Part shown: one piece after another, positions 34,371-42,113 of the stretch | How positions within the stretch are numbered: position 1 is the stretch's first letter | Layout: each line of letters starts with the position of its first letter | NCBI RefSeq assembly: GCF_030580955.1 | Contig: NZ_JAUQON010000005.1 | Coordinates: 248,001-312,000 of the forward strand | Direction: 5' to 3' | Source of the DNA: Hymenobacter convexus | GTDB taxonomy: Bacteria > Bacteroidota > Bacteroidia > Cytophagales > Hymenobacteraceae | DNA length: 64,000 nucleotides | The notes under the pieces: generated by a model | What the model saw: the letters and a program-made list of their open reading frames with translations, nothing else | What the model was told of the DNA's origin: nothing | The model's database searches: none | Position numbers and translations under genes: made by a program

Positions 34371-35645
34371 TTACCCGGCCCCGGCGGGCACCGGTACCAG
34401 GTCCGACAGCACGTGGGCGGCCTCGGCGGCACGCAGCAGCAGGCGGGCCACCAGCGCCGGCCAGCTTTGCTCGCGGGCGTAGGCATAGCTGGCCCGGCCG
34501 AGGTTTTCCAGCTCGGCGGGGTGGTCGTAGAGGTGCTCCACGGCGCGGGCCAGGGCGGCGGCCGTGGCCTCGGGCGACTGCACCGGCACCTTCACCCCGC
34601 CCTCGTTGGGAATGAAATCGGTGGCGCCGTGGTGGTCCAGCGTCAGAATGGGCAGGCCCATGGCCATCGATTCCAGGTACTGCGCGGCGTAGCTGTCGCG
34701 CAAGCTGCAGAGCATGAACAGGTCGTGGGCCAGGAAGGCCGAGCGCACGGTGGCGTAGGGCGCGTTGCCGTGCCAGGTCACGCGGTCCTGCAGGCCGGCG
34801 GCTTCTATCCAGCCGGGCAGCAGCGGGGCCACCGGCCCGTCGCCGTAGATGTTGAGGTGAAACTTCACCCGCGGGTGCACCTGTCCAAGGGCCTCCAGCA
34901 CCAGGTGCAGGCCCTTGCGCGGAAACAGCCGGGCCAGCCACAGGATGCGCAGCTCGCGGCCGGCCAGAGGCTCGCGCACGGGGTATTCGTCGGGGAAAAA
35001 GCTCAGGGGCAGGGCCGTGCTCATGGCCAGCTCCACGTGGCGGGCGCCCAATTGCCAGGCCAGCTGGGCGGTTTCGCGGTTGGCCGCAAATACCAGGGCG
35101 GCGTGGCGCAGGGTCTGGCGCACGTTGGGGTCGAAGGTGACCAGCAGCCAGCTCACCAGGTTGCGCAGGGTTTCGGTCTTGAACCAATCGGGCAGGTAGC
35201 AGCGCAGCAGCGAGGGGGCCCGCTGCCCGCCGCCCACGGGCCCAAAAATCAGCGGCCGGCCCAGCCGCCACAGCCAGGAGGCAAACTGCAGGCTGCCGAA
35301 GGTGACGTGGTGCACCAAATCGAAGCACACGCGCTGGTCGAGGGGCCGCGCCACCCGCCAGGCTTCGTACTGCCACACCATGTAGTGCAGGTACACCCCA
35401 AATTGCCAGCGGTACAGGAATTCCACCCAGCCCGGCACCTTCACAAACAGAAAGTGCAGGCGCCCGGTGGTGGGGTTGGCGGCGCGGGCGCGCATTTCGG
35501 CCCGAATGGCGGCCTGGCCCCAGGGCGTGGTGAGGCACCACACCTCGTGGCCGAGGCTGGCCATTTCCCACGCCCAGTTGAACCCATTGCCGCCTTCGCC
35601 GCCGTGGGTGGGGTCGCAGGCATAAGCCGAAAGCAGGATTTTCAT
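34371..35645 (-). CDS. Glycosyltransferase family 4
   Basis: A 424-residue GT-B enzyme. The start is the ATG at 35645 (MKILLSAYACDPTHGGEGGNGFNWAWEM); its ATGA overlaps the stop of the preceding gene by 4 bp, so translation is probably coupled. The acceptor domain has the Gly-rich GGEGGNG loop; the donor domain has ILWLARLFPRKGLHLVLEAL, FHLNIYGDGP, VTWHGNAPYATV and the E-x7-E-like LRDSYAAQYLESMAMGLPILTLDHHG. It transfers a nucleotide-activated sugar with retention in polysaccharide unit assembly. Product linkage unknown. Confidence 0.9.
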   Translation of the reverse strand: MKILLSAYACDPTHGGEGGNGFNWAWEMASLGHEVWCLTTPWGQAAIRAEMRARAANPTTGRLHFLFVKVPGWVEFLYRWQFGVYLHYMVWQYEAWRVARPLDQRVCFDLVHHVTFGSLQFASWLWRLGRPLIFGPVGGGQRAPSLLRCYLPDWFKTETLRNLVSWLLVTFDPNVRQTLRHAALVFAANRETAQLAWQLGARHVELAMSTALPLSFFPDEYPVREPLAGRELRILWLARLFPRKGLHLVLEALGQVHPRVKFHLNIYGDGPVAPLLPGWIEAAGLQDRVTWHGNAPYATVRSAFLAHDLFMLCSLRDSYAAQYLESMAMGLPILTLDHHGATDFIPNEGGVKVPVQSPEATAAALARAVEHLYDHPAELENLGRASYAYAREQSWPALVARLLLRAAEAAHVLSDLVPVPAGAG

Positions 35646-36679
35646 TTCGAAGCAGCTTCGACAGTGACGAAGGACGAGGTGGACATGGTGGCCTTGGCCG
35701 GGCGGGGGGCGCTCAGCAGGCCCTGCAGCTTGGCCCGCAGCCGCCCGCCCAAAAACGCGCGGAACTGCTGCCGGTCGCGCGGGCGGTCGTTGAGCACCCG
35801 GCCGGGGTGGCGCAGCGGCCAGTGCAGCCGGCCGGTGGGCAGGGCGGCGTGGGGGTCGGCGGCGTCCTGGGTGTGGGTGGCTTCCTCGTGGCCAAACCCG
35901 ATGTTGGTGACCATGTTCACGCTGGGCATGATGGTGAGGCCGGCGTGGGCCGCCCGCGCAAAGTGCCACTGGTAGTCCCAGGTGGTGAAGGGCCGCGGGC
36001 CGTGGTACAGCTCCCAGAACTTGCGCAGAAAATACTGGCTTTCGAGCTGGCTGCTGAAGCTGCCGCGCAGCCGGCCCTGGCCGGCCAGGGTGGGCAGGGC
36101 CCGCAGGTTGAGGTCGTAGAGCTGCCAGGCGCGGCGCCAGGTAGCCCAGCCCCAGGTGTGCACCTGCTGCGAGAAGTAGTAGGAATCGGCCTTCGGGCCC
36201 AGCGCGGCGCCGGCGTCGGCCCCAAAATTATTGCCCCCGATGTGCATCACGCGGGTGTCGTGGCGGTAGCGGGCCAGCAGCTCGGCGCAAAACGGGAAGA
36301 AGTCGGGCGTGGGCAGGCAGTCGTCTTCCACGATGATGCCCTCGGGCTCGTGGGTGAAAAACCAGTTGATGGCCTCCGACACGGCGGTGCTGCACCCCAC
36401 GTTGTTGACGCGAAAAAACGTGTGCACTTCGCAGTTCCAGCGGGCGGTGGTCTGCATCACCACGGCCCGCACCTGGGCGCAGCGGGCCTCGTCGGTGGGG
36501 TGGTCGGGGCGGGCGCCGTCGGCGGCCACGTAGAGGCGGCGCACCCCGGCCACCATCAGGCGTTCCAGCACCCGGGCGGTGGCATCGGGGCGGTTGAAAA
36601 CCAGAAACAGCACCGGCGTTTCGCAAACGGGGCGCGCAGACGTCTTTTCAGCAGGCGGGAGTTGGGGCGAGGGTACCAT
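35642..36679 (-). CDS. GT-A family glycosyltransferase, HlpA/GnT-I-like
   Basis: A 345-residue protein. The ATG at 36679 (MVPSPQLPPAEK) is taken; the longer frame adds 29 residues. TPVLFLVFNRPDATARVLERL starts the fold, VEDDCLPTPDFFPF holds the EDD metal site, and HTWGWATWRRAWQLYD is typical of the group often annotated as hemolytic protein HlpA-like or nucleotide-diphospho-sugar transferase. FTTWDYQWHFA and SVNMVTNIGFG follow. It lies in the polysaccharide operon and overlaps both neighbours: 4 bp with the downstream GT4 gene and 32 bp with the upstream GT4 gene. Sugar specificity unknown. Confidence 0.82.
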   Translation of the reverse strand: MVPSPQLPPAEKTSARPVCETPVLFLVFNRPDATARVLERLMVAGVRRLYVAADGARPDHPTDEARCAQVRAVVMQTTARWNCEVHTFFRVNNVGCSTAVSEAINWFFTHEPEGIIVEDDCLPTPDFFPFCAELLARYRHDTRVMHIGGNNFGADAGAALGPKADSYYFSQQVHTWGWATWRRAWQLYDLNLRALPTLAGQGRLRGSFSSQLESQYFLRKFWELYHGPRPFTTWDYQWHFARAAHAGLTIMPSVNMVTNIGFGHEEATHTQDAADPHAALPTGRLHWPLRHPGRVLNDRPRDRQQFRAFLGGRLRAKLQGLLSAPRPAKATMSTSSFVTVEAASK

Positions 36680-37901
36680 GGTTTGTAAGGCTTGCAGAGT
36701 GGATAAAAGGAATGTTGGGCAGCGGGCTGACTTCCACGCCGTAGCGCACGGCCTGATAGATTTCATAGGTGCGGCCGACCACCGTGGCGGGGTCGTGGCG
36801 GCTTAGGGCCACGGCCTGGGCCTGGGCGGCCAGGCGGGCGCGCAGGTCCGGGTCGTGGTGCAGGCGCAGCACTTGGGCGGCCAGGCTTTCGGGCGACAAC
36901 TCGGCGAAGAGGCCGGTTTCGCCGTCTTCGATGAGGGAACTCACGCCGCCCACGTTGGTGGCCACCACGGGCAGGCCGGCTACCTGGGCCTCGCACACGC
37001 TGTTGGGACTGTTGTCGATGTAGGACGGGTGGAGGAGGCATTCGGCCTCGCGGCAGAGCCGGGCCAGCTGCTCGGCGTTCTGGTAGCCGCGGTACTCCAC
37101 GTCATCGGGGCGCAGGTGGCGCAGCGGGTAGCGGCGGTAGGCATCGGCCACCTCGTTGGGGTAGTGGCCGCCGGCAATCACCAGCTTGAAGTCGGTGGTT
37201 TGGCGAAGGATGTCGAAGGCCGCCAAGGTTTCCTGGTAGCCCTTCATCACCTGCGAGCCCCCCATGAACAGTAGCACGGGCCGGCCGTCGGCGGGAGTGG
37301 CGCGGGGCTGCTGTGCGGCCCGGAAAAACGGCTCACGCAGCGGCTCCCAGTTGTGGAAGATGTGCGCTTTGGGGTTGAAACGGGCCATGTGGGCGGCGTC
37401 CCAGTGCGTGCGGCACGAGAAGTTGGGGATGCGCGGCAGGTACTTGCGCTCGTAGTAGCCGGCCAGCGTCCACTGCACCTTGCGCCACGAGAGCAGCCCC
37501 GGCACGTGCTTCACGCACTCCGATACCAACCCCTGCACCGAAAGCAGCAGCGGCATGTCGAGCCCGGCGGCAGCGGCCGGAAACTGCAGCTCCGAGCCGT
37601 GCAGGTGCAGCAGGTCGTAGCGGTGCGCGTGCTGCCGCAAGTAGTTGGCCGTAATGCTGATGCGCTGCTGATAAAGCGTCAGAATATCCTGCCTGAACGA
37701 CGGGGTGCGCAGGTAAATGAAATGAATGCCTTCGTGGTCGAGCTCCTCCACCGGTCGCTCCTGGCGGGTGTTCCAGCTCAGGATGGTGAGCTGCACCCGC
37801 GGGTGGCGGCTGAGCAGGTCGGCCAGCGTCACTATCCAGGGCACGGGGTGTTCGCGGGTGATGCGCGGCGAAGGGTAGGCCGCAAGCCATAGGATTTTCA
37901 T
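36648..37901 (-). CDS. Glycosyltransferase family 4
   Basis: A 417-residue GT-B enzyme. MKILWLAAYPSPRITREHPVPWI starts the acceptor domain, DLLHLHGSELQFPAAAAG follows, and the donor domain has LLFMGGSQVMKGYQETLAAF, LVIAGGHYPNE, VEYRGYQNAEQL and the ending HPSYIDNSPNSVCEAQVAGLPVVATNVGG (E-x7-E-like). The last 25 residues (after VRYGVEVSP) overlap the next gene by 32 bp in another frame, an unusually long overlap that suggests tight coupling or a recently extended C-terminus. It acts in polysaccharide unit assembly. Confidence 0.9.
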   Translation of the reverse strand: MKILWLAAYPSPRITREHPVPWIVTLADLLSRHPRVQLTILSWNTRQERPVEELDHEGIHFIYLRTPSFRQDILTLYQQRISITANYLRQHAHRYDLLHLHGSELQFPAAAAGLDMPLLLSVQGLVSECVKHVPGLLSWRKVQWTLAGYYERKYLPRIPNFSCRTHWDAAHMARFNPKAHIFHNWEPLREPFFRAAQQPRATPADGRPVLLFMGGSQVMKGYQETLAAFDILRQTTDFKLVIAGGHYPNEVADAYRRYPLRHLRPDDVEYRGYQNAEQLARLCREAECLLHPSYIDNSPNSVCEAQVAGLPVVATNVGGVSSLIEDGETGLFAELSPESLAAQVLRLHHDPDLRARLAAQAQAVALSRHDPATVVGRTYEIYQAVRYGVEVSPLPNIPFIHSASLTNHGTLAPTPAC

Positions 37902-37913
37902 GGCCGAGAGGGA

Positions 37914-39299
37914 TTAAAAGCGAAGGGAAAAACCGAGCCAGCGCGCCGTGCGCCAAGGCGCGGCCCCGACCAGCGGCGGGTGCGCGGCGAGAAGGTCAGC
38001 GCATTGAAAAACAGGAGATTCAAGGGCCGCCACTGGCTTGGTCTTCGGCAATGTCCGCCTCGCTGGCCGCCGCTCGGCCACCGCCGGCGCGGGCTTGCTG
38101 GTGATGGCCAGCAGCATGCCAATGAAGCCGTAGGCGTAGTTGGGCCAGTCGTAGGAAAGCCCGAACACCGGAAACGTGGCCACAAACGCCAGCAGCGCCG
38201 CCGGGCCCTCGTCGAGGGGCGCGAAACTGAGCAGGCAGCGGCCCAGCAGCAGCACCGGCACCAGCAGCACCAGCAGCACCCCCAGCCCGCCGAAGTAAAA
38301 CAGCCGGTCGAGGTACAAGCTGTGGAAGTGGTGGCCGGTGAAATCGGGCCACACCTGCTTGCCCGAGTCGTCGCTGTAGAACTGCACGGGCACCTCGAAG
38401 CCCTGCAGCCGCCAGCCGGCGATGGGCCGCTCGCGCACCAGCGGCAGGTAGGCCTCGTACTGCTGCATGCGGAAGGTGCCGGTGCCCTGCGTGGTGGGGT
38501 GCTCGATGTCGCTGATGCTTTTGGCCAGCTTCTGCACCACGTCGGGGTTGTCGAGCACCACGGCCAGGCCGCTGGCCAGCCCCAGCCCGAGGCCCAGCGC
38601 CCCCAGCACCGCCAGCCGCGTGCCCCAGGCCCGCGCCCGCGGCACCCGCAAGGCCAGCAAACCCAGGTCGATAACCAGCGCCAAAGTGGTGCACACCCAC
38701 ACCGTGCGGTGCTGCAAAAACACTATCAGCGCCACGCACAGCAGGCAAGCCAGCCCGTAAACAAGGTTGTTGGAGCAGATATAGAAGTTGAGGCAGAGCA
38801 GCGCCACCGGCAGCAGCAGGTAGGCCGAGGTGACGCTGAATCCCCGCTCCGTTTCCAGAAACGAGCCCAGCGACAGCGCCTCCGGGTAAACGACGACCAG
38901 GCTCAGCAGCAGCGTCACCAGCATCAGCCCCGCCAGCTGCCGGTAGGGCGGCGGCGGTAAGCGCCGATAAACCGCGTACATGCCAAACAGCGGCAGCAGC
39001 GCCGTGAGCTTGCTGAACACGTGCGGATACTTGGCCCAGGAGTGCCACAGGGCGTACGACTCCAGTCCCAGCCCCGCCATGCTGGCCAGCAGCACCCCCA
39101 GCCACACCCGCACCACCGGCTGGAAGTACTCGTAGTAGCGCACCGCCGCCAGCAGCGCCAGCGCCGTCAGGGCGTACTCGTAGCGCAGCCCCAGCCCGGC
39201 CTGGTCGGCCTTCCCAAAAAAGAAGGCGTTGAAGGCCGGATTCGTGAACAGCACCGCCAGCAGCGGCAGCAGGTACAGAAAGCGCAGGTTGAGTTTCAT
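37914..39299 (-). CDS. O-antigen polymerase/ligase-like membrane protein (Wzy/WaaL type)
   Basis: A 461-residue protein with about ten membrane helices. The ATG at 39299 is chosen (MKLNLRFLYLLPLLAVL). Helices cover about 8-240; a long periplasmic loop follows from about 265 to 335 with PIAGWRLQGFEV and FTGHHFHSLYLDRLFYFG, the H-x-S-x-x motif of the Wzy_C/O-antigen ligase group, then two or three more helices. The C-terminal 60 residues are basic and Pro-rich. It probably polymerises the repeat units outside the inner membrane. It is 12 bp upstream of the GT4 gene in the operon. Confidence 0.82.
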   Translation of the reverse strand: MKLNLRFLYLLPLLAVLFTNPAFNAFFFGKADQAGLGLRYEYALTALALLAAVRYYEYFQPVVRVWLGVLLASMAGLGLESYALWHSWAKYPHVFSKLTALLPLFGMYAVYRRLPPPPYRQLAGLMLVTLLLSLVVVYPEALSLGSFLETERGFSVTSAYLLLPVALLCLNFYICSNNLVYGLACLLCVALIVFLQHRTVWVCTTLALVIDLGLLALRVPRARAWGTRLAVLGALGLGLGLASGLAVVLDNPDVVQKLAKSISDIEHPTTQGTGTFRMQQYEAYLPLVRERPIAGWRLQGFEVPVQFYSDDSGKQVWPDFTGHHFHSLYLDRLFYFGGLGVLLVLLVPVLLLGRCLLSFAPLDEGPAALLAFVATFPVFGLSYDWPNYAYGFIGMLLAITSKPAPAVAERRPARRTLPKTKPVAALESPVFQCADLLAAHPPLVGAAPWRTARWLGFSLRF

Positions 39300-39315
39300 G
39301 GGGCGCAGTGGCACG

Positions 39316-40515
39316 TTAAAGCGTGGTAAGCACGAGTTCGGGCACGGCCGCGTGCGGGGCCCGGAAGTGCCGCCGCGCGTGCTCGTAGAAGCTCAGGGTG
39401 GCGTCCACCATCTGGCGCACGTCGAAGTGGGCGGCGGCATAGGCGGCCTGCTCGCGGCTGAGCTGCCGGCGCAGGGCCGGCGCGTTCAGCCAGCTGTGCA
39501 GCACGCCGGCCAGGCCAGTCGGGGTAATGTCGGGTGGCAGCAGCGACGCCGGGGTAGCGTGCAGCACCTCGGGCACGCCGCCCACGCCCAGGGCCAGCGC
39601 GGGCACGCCGGCCGCCATGGCCTCCACCAGCACCAGCCCGAAGGTTTCGTGGGTGGCCACGTGCACATAGAGTTCGGCGGCGCGTAGCAGCGGCAGCACC
39701 TGCTCGTGTTCGTGGTAGCCCAGCAGCAGCACCACGTCGTCCAGCCCCAGCTCGGCAATGTGCCGGCGCAGCATTAGTTCGTCTTCGCCCTTGCCCACCA
39801 GGCCCACTACAAAATCCTGCCGAAACTGGCGCAGGGCGTGGGCGGCCCGCACCAGCAGCAGCTGGTTTTTGCGGCTTTCGAGCTGGCCAATGTTGAGCAG
39901 CACGTGGCGGCCGGCGGCGCGCTGGCGCAACTCGGCGTCGGGTGTGGCGGCGCGTCCAGCGGCCAGGTCGATGCCGTTGGGCACCACGCGGCATTCGCAA
40001 TGGGACGGCAGGGCGGCCCGTACCGCCTCCAGGCCAAAGCGCGACACGCCAATGAAGTAGCAGGTGCGCGCCAGCAGGTAGGCGTACCAGCGCTCAATGG
40101 CCCGCGCCGCCGCGGGGCCGCGCGGCTTCTGGCGCAGCTCGTCGGCGGCGGGGTGGGCGTTGAAGTGGCCCGTTACCACCACTGGCACCCGGTTGCCGAG
40201 GGCGTGGCGGGCGGCCAGGCCGCTGCCCAGGTCCTGGGCATTTACTGCATCGTAATGACGGGAAGCGTCAATTCCCCAGCGAATGTGCAGATAATAGGCA
40301 ACTGTGGTGGCCAGCGCGCGGGGCACCGGCCCCAGCCGCCGCAGCAGGTGGCGCAGCCCCGCCACCAGGTGCCGCCGCGGCCCGGTGAGGGTAGCGGGCG
40401 TCACCACGTCCACGCGATGGCCGCGCTGGCGCAGCTGCTCGGCCAACCGCACGTAGTGCACCCGCACCCCGGAGGGCGCGTCGGGCTTCAAAAACGAAAC
40501 CAGCAGAATGTTCAT
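39316..40515 (-). CDS. Glycosyltransferase family 4
   Basis: A 399-residue GT-B enzyme: MNILLVSFLKPDAPSGVRVHYVRLA at the start, YFIGVSRFGLEAV, VPNGIDL, HVLLNIGQLESRKNQLLLVRAA, VVGLVGKGEDELML and the donor-site HVATHETFGLVLVEAMAAGVPALALGVGG (E-F-G-L-x-x-x-E). It transfers a sugar with retention. The start codon overlaps the stop of the flippase gene by 4 bp (ATGA), a sign of translational coupling inside the polysaccharide operon. Confidence 0.9.
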   Translation of the reverse strand: MNILLVSFLKPDAPSGVRVHYVRLAEQLRQRGHRVDVVTPATLTGPRRHLVAGLRHLLRRLGPVPRALATTVAYYLHIRWGIDASRHYDAVNAQDLGSGLAARHALGNRVPVVVTGHFNAHPAADELRQKPRGPAAARAIERWYAYLLARTCYFIGVSRFGLEAVRAALPSHCECRVVPNGIDLAAGRAATPDAELRQRAAGRHVLLNIGQLESRKNQLLLVRAAHALRQFRQDFVVGLVGKGEDELMLRRHIAELGLDDVVLLLGYHEHEQVLPLLRAAELYVHVATHETFGLVLVEAMAAGVPALALGVGGVPEVLHATPASLLPPDITPTGLAGVLHSWLNAPALRRQLSREQAAYAAAHFDVRQMVDATLSFYEHARRHFRAPHAAVPELVLTTL

Positions 40516-42098
40516 GGCTGAAGCGGCGAAGGCTGCGGCCCAAAGCCGGGCGTGTATGATGAGTTAAGCGGCGCCTGCCGCTCCAAAAACCGCAGGTAGC
40601 CGGCCAGGAAGCGGGCCCCGGTGCTGGCCGCATTGCCCGGCCGCAGCCGCCCCAGGAAGCGGCGCAATTCCTCGCGCAGCGCCGGGCGGGGCCGCAATAA
40701 CATCAGCGCACCCAAGCCCAGGGCGCCCGCCAGCATCAGTAGGGTGAGGGCGGCGGGGGCGGGCCAGACCAGCGGCTTCAAAACCCAATGCAGCAGGCCC
40801 AGCAAGGCGCCCAACGCCAGCGCGTGGAACAGGCCCGGCCCGTAGGCCGCCAACAGGCGCGGGTAGGGCAGGGCCAGTTCGCGGTGCATCAGCCGGAGGA
40901 ACAAGACCGTGCGCACCAGCTCATTCAAAACCAGAGCGCTGGCGAAGCCCGCCAGACCGTAGCTGCGTAGAAAAAAGAAGAATAGTATCAAGCTGCAAAG
41001 AGCCAGCAGGTTGGCGTTGATTTTGGCCGGCAGGGCCGCCCGGGCATCGCACACGATGCCCGCAAACATGGTAATGAGGCTCAGCGGTACGGCGGCGCAC
41101 AGAATGCGCAGCACCGGCACGGCGGCTTCCCAGCCCGGCCCCAGCACGGCGCGCACCAGCACCGGCGCGGCCACTGCCACGCCCGCGCCCAGCGGCAGAA
41201 TGCCCGCCGCCACCAGCGTGATGCTGCCCAGATACACGCCGCCCAGCTTGGCCCGGTCGGCCTGCACCTGGCTGAAGGCTGGGAAAATGACCCGCGACAC
41301 GCTGCGCGTGAGCAGATACAAGGGCAAGGTTATCAGCATCGAGGCCCGGTTGTAGATGCCGAGCATGGCCGCGCCCAGCAGCCGCCCAATCAGCAGCGTA
41401 TCGAGCGAGCTGGTGATGAATTCGATGAAGCTGGTGAAGGTGATGCGCGTGCCGTAGGCCAGCAGCGGCCGGTAGTGGGCCCACCGGAAATACAGCCGCA
41501 GGCTGTGCCGCGTCACGGCGTAGGCCAGCAGCGCCACCAGCAGGCCCTGGGCTAGGTTGGCCACCACCAGGCTCCACACGCCCCAGCCGCCCCAAGCCAT
41601 GCCGATGCCCAGCCCGCCATAAGCCAACACATAGGCGGCGGTTTCGATGATGGCTAGGGTGCGGAAGGCCATGCGGCGGCGCAAAATGCTCAGCGCGGTG
41701 GCCGACAGCCCGTTAAATAAAAGTCCCAGCCCCATGAGGCGCACCAGCGGCACCACGGCCGGCTCGTCGAACACCAGCCGGGCCAGCGGGGCGCCCACGG
41801 CCAGCGCCAGCGCGCACACCCCGCCCAGCAGCGCCGCCGAGGTGAAGGCCGCCCGCACGTCTTCCTCGCTCATGTCGGGCTTTTGCACCAGGGCGTGCTC
41901 CAGCCCAATCTGCGAAAAGTAGGTGCCGAAGCGGATGACCACGCCCGCCAGCGCCACCAGCCCGAAGGCCGCTGGCGTGAGCAGCCGGGCCATCACGCCG
42001 GTGTAGCCCAGCTGGAGCACGGCCATCACCACCGTGGCGGCCGTGCTCCAGCTGATGCTGTGCAGCGTGGAAGTAGTCAGGTTTTTCGCGGAAGCCAT
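40512..42098 (-). CDS. Lipopolysaccharide/exopolysaccharide flippase (Wzx-like)
   Basis: A 528-residue integral membrane protein with about 14 helices, of the MOP superfamily (WzxC/MviN-like). Typical N-terminal motif: ISWSTAATVVMAVLQLGYTGVMARLLTPAAFGLVALAG, with YFSQIGLEHALVQ. It moves lipid-linked repeat units across the inner membrane. The last 45 residues are basic and probably cytoplasmic. The gene lies 15 bp from the autokinase gene and overlaps the GT4 gene by 4 bp. With the Wzy-, Wzc- and Wza-like proteins it completes a Wzx/Wzy-dependent pathway. Confidence 0.9.
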   Translation of the reverse strand: MASAKNLTTSTLHSISWSTAATVVMAVLQLGYTGVMARLLTPAAFGLVALAGVVIRFGTYFSQIGLEHALVQKPDMSEEDVRAAFTSAALLGGVCALALAVGAPLARLVFDEPAVVPLVRLMGLGLLFNGLSATALSILRRRMAFRTLAIIETAAYVLAYGGLGIGMAWGGWGVWSLVVANLAQGLLVALLAYAVTRHSLRLYFRWAHYRPLLAYGTRITFTSFIEFITSSLDTLLIGRLLGAAMLGIYNRASMLITLPLYLLTRSVSRVIFPAFSQVQADRAKLGGVYLGSITLVAAGILPLGAGVAVAAPVLVRAVLGPGWEAAVPVLRILCAAVPLSLITMFAGIVCDARAALPAKINANLLALCSLILFFFFLRSYGLAGFASALVLNELVRTVLFLRLMHRELALPYPRLLAAYGPGLFHALALGALLGLLHWVLKPLVWPAPAALTLLMLAGALGLGALMLLRPRPALREELRRFLGRLRPGNAASTGARFLAGYLRFLERQAPLNSSYTPGFGPQPSPLQP

Positions 42099-42113
42099 GC
42101 GGGAGCGGGGGCG

